Shown here: piece by piece, positions 5,451 through 6,119 of the stretch
Layout of the letters: the number at the start of each line of letters is the position of its first letter
How positions within the stretch are numbered: the first letter of the stretch is position 1
Assembly (NCBI GenBank): GCA_041663585.1
Contig: JBAYMN010000029.1
Location: forward strand, 1 to 6,119
Source of the DNA: JALOBO01 sp023228225
GTDB lineage: Bacteria; Bacillota; Clostridia; Christensenellales; UBA1242
Length of the DNA: 6,119 bases
Direction: 5' to 3'
Made by a program: the position numbers and the translations under genes
The notes under the pieces: model-generated
Told to the model about the DNA's origin: nothing
Seen by the model: the letters and a program-made list of their open reading frames with translations, nothing else
Databases searched by the model: none

Positions 5451-5750
5451 TTATTTTTTAGGACTTGCGGATTTTGCTGTTCCAATAGTGCTTTTAAAAT
5501 TTTTGCCCGCTTTAAATGCCGGAACACGCTTTGCTTTTAAATGAATAGGCTGTTGAGTAGCGGGATTAAAACTGCGCCTTGCTGCCCTATCTCTTACTTC
5601 AAACTTTCCAAATCCTGCAAGTACAACATTATCGCCTTTTTTTAAAGTATCAACTACAATATCCATCATAGCATCTACACACGCTTGACAATCTTTTTTT
5701 GTAAAATATGTTTTTTCTGAAATTTTAGCAATTAATTCTGTTTTATTCAT
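5451..5750 (-). CDS. hup: HU-family histone-like DNA-binding protein
   Basis: The product has 99 residues; HU is usually 90-92. It is a small dimeric nucleoid protein that bends and compacts DNA. The start MNKTELIAKI, the LAGFGKFEVRDRAAR block (44-58) and the end VPAFKAGKNFK (76-86) are classic HU. Asn62-Pro63 mark the tip of the DNA-embracing beta-arm, where the Pro intercalates. The arm reads RRSFNPATQQPIH rather than the common RKGRNPQTGEEI. About 10 residues rich in Ser, Lys and Ala extend the C-terminus. Cys21 and Cys24 form a CxxC in the second helix, which is unusual. The ATG at 5750 is chosen because GGAGG lies 7 nt before it and the product then begins exactly as HU does. The gene follows the flippase gene by 60 nt and precedes dus by 66 nt. 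No strong promoter of its own is obvious. Confidence 0.95.
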   Translation of the reverse strand: MNKTELIAKISEKTYFTKKDCQACVDAMMDIVVDTLKKGDNVVLAGFGKFEVRDRAARRSFNPATQQPIHLKAKRVPAFKAGKNFKSTIGTAKSASPKK

Positions 5751-5757
5751 CGTTTTT

Positions 5758-5762
5758 CCTCC
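5758..5762 (-). promoter_or_regulatory. Ribosome binding site that fixes the hup start
   Basis: A GGAGG on the minus strand lies 7 nt before the ATG at 5750. An in-frame ATG at 5768 lies upstream of it and would make the site part of the coding sequence, adding six residues (MFGGKT) that HU proteins lack. The downstream ATG is the real start. Confidence 0.85.
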
Positions 5763-5810
5763 AAACAATTACATTTTAGCCATTAAACAAAAGTTTTATA
5801 CAGTTTAAGT

Positions 5811-6119
5811 TCATACTTTTACTTTGCGTTTTAAAAATGGCATATAAGATTTTTCTTCTGTCTCAAACACTTTTAAAAGTATGATAAGTACTAGATATAC
5901 CAAAGCACCAATTAAAACTGCTATAATTAAAGCAAGCGCTATATTAACTAGTGGTTTTAGTAATTTAAATATAGCCAAACAGGCACCACTCATAATCAAC
6001 GCACTTACAATAGGAATTATTGCAAATTTTTTTAAATTTATTTTTAAGTCTATAATTTTTCGTAAATACAAAAGATTTAAAGCACACGCTGTAAAATAAC
6101 AAAAAATGTTTGCTATTAC
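5811..6119 (-). CDS. SpoVB/MurJ-type polysaccharide or lipid II flippase (C-terminal part, cut by window edge)
   Basis: The last 102 codons of a membrane protein are present; the frame stays open to the right edge with no stop. The stretch has the end of one hydrophobic segment (first 20 residues visible), then a Lys-rich loop (RKIIDLKINLKK). Two further membrane segments follow, roughly IIPIVSALIMSGACLAIF and NIALALIIAVLIGALVYLV. The tail is charged and ends KRKVKV. This layout matches the end of SpoVB/MurJ/Wzx flippases of the MOP superfamily, which move lipid-linked glycans across the inner membrane. The call rests on this layout, on the family-like GALVYLVLIILL segment, and on the neighbouring hup gene, a pairing common in Clostridia. 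A YabM-like or general polysaccharide exporter is equally possible. A TTG at 6071 is merely internal. Confidence 0.65.
   Translation of the reverse strand, partial: VIANIFCYFTACALNLLYLRKIIDLKINLKKFAIIPIVSALIMSGACLAIFKLLKPLVNIALALIIAVLIGALVYLVLIILLKVFETEEKSYMPFLKRKVKV

Noticed and set aside
5751..5768. ATG at 5768 as the start of hup
   Set aside because: The resulting extra residues are the translated Shine-Dalgarno region; HU proteins begin at the MNKTEL now used.
5811..6071. A complete 86-residue membrane protein starting at TTG 6071
   Set aside because: The frame continues open to the window edge with flippase-like hydrophobic residues, and no ribosome binding site precedes the TTG.
1..6119. 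Mobile elements, CRISPR arrays, tRNA or rRNA genes
   Set aside because: I saw no transposase, terminal repeats, regularly spaced direct repeats or cloverleaf-forming sequence on either strand.

Overview
The window is strongly AT-rich and carries single-strand gene blocks with Shine-Dalgarno sites of the low-GC Gram-positive type. Gene content and order point to a Bacillota (Firmicutes) member, probably an anaerobic Clostridia-type bacterium. The evidence is a SUF operon in the order sufC-sufD-sufS-sufU, as in Bacillus and Staphylococcus, plus a SpoVB/MurJ-like flippase next to an HU gene. This placement is inferred from gene order and protein resemblance, not from a database search.

Positions 1-3410 (minus strand) hold the SUF iron-sulfur cluster assembly operon. 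Transcription enters at sufC (ATPase), then passes through sufD (scaffold-complex subunit), sufS (cysteine desulfurase) and sufU (sulfur acceptor), which runs off the left edge. The genes are 11-16 nt apart, so they are very likely one transcript. SufS extracts sulfur from cysteine and SufU accepts it. SufC and SufD work with SufB to build the cluster; sufB is not in the window and would be expected just beyond the left edge.

Positions 3411-3721 form a gene-free divergent control region. It has a good candidate promoter for the suf operon, a second promoter facing right, and several short inverted repeats. The two promoters carry the same 9-base spacer element in mirror orientation.

Positions 3722-4396 (plus strand) encode a short protein of the nitrilase (carbon-nitrogen hydrolase) fold. 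All three residues of its Glu-Lys-Cys catalytic triad appear to be replaced. It is the least ordinary gene here and looks like a pseudoenzyme of unknown role. It ends at a 13-bp-stem bidirectional terminator shared with the convergent dus gene.

Positions 4446-6119 (minus strand) hold, in transcription order, the 3' end of a SpoVB/MurJ-type lipid flippase, an HU DNA-binding protein and a DusB-type tRNA-dihydrouridine synthase. The dus gene has no visible ribosome binding site, and its candidate promoter would start transcription at or next to the ATG. An 18-base palindrome overlaps that promoter's -35 box. No RNA genes, insertion sequences or CRISPR arrays were seen.
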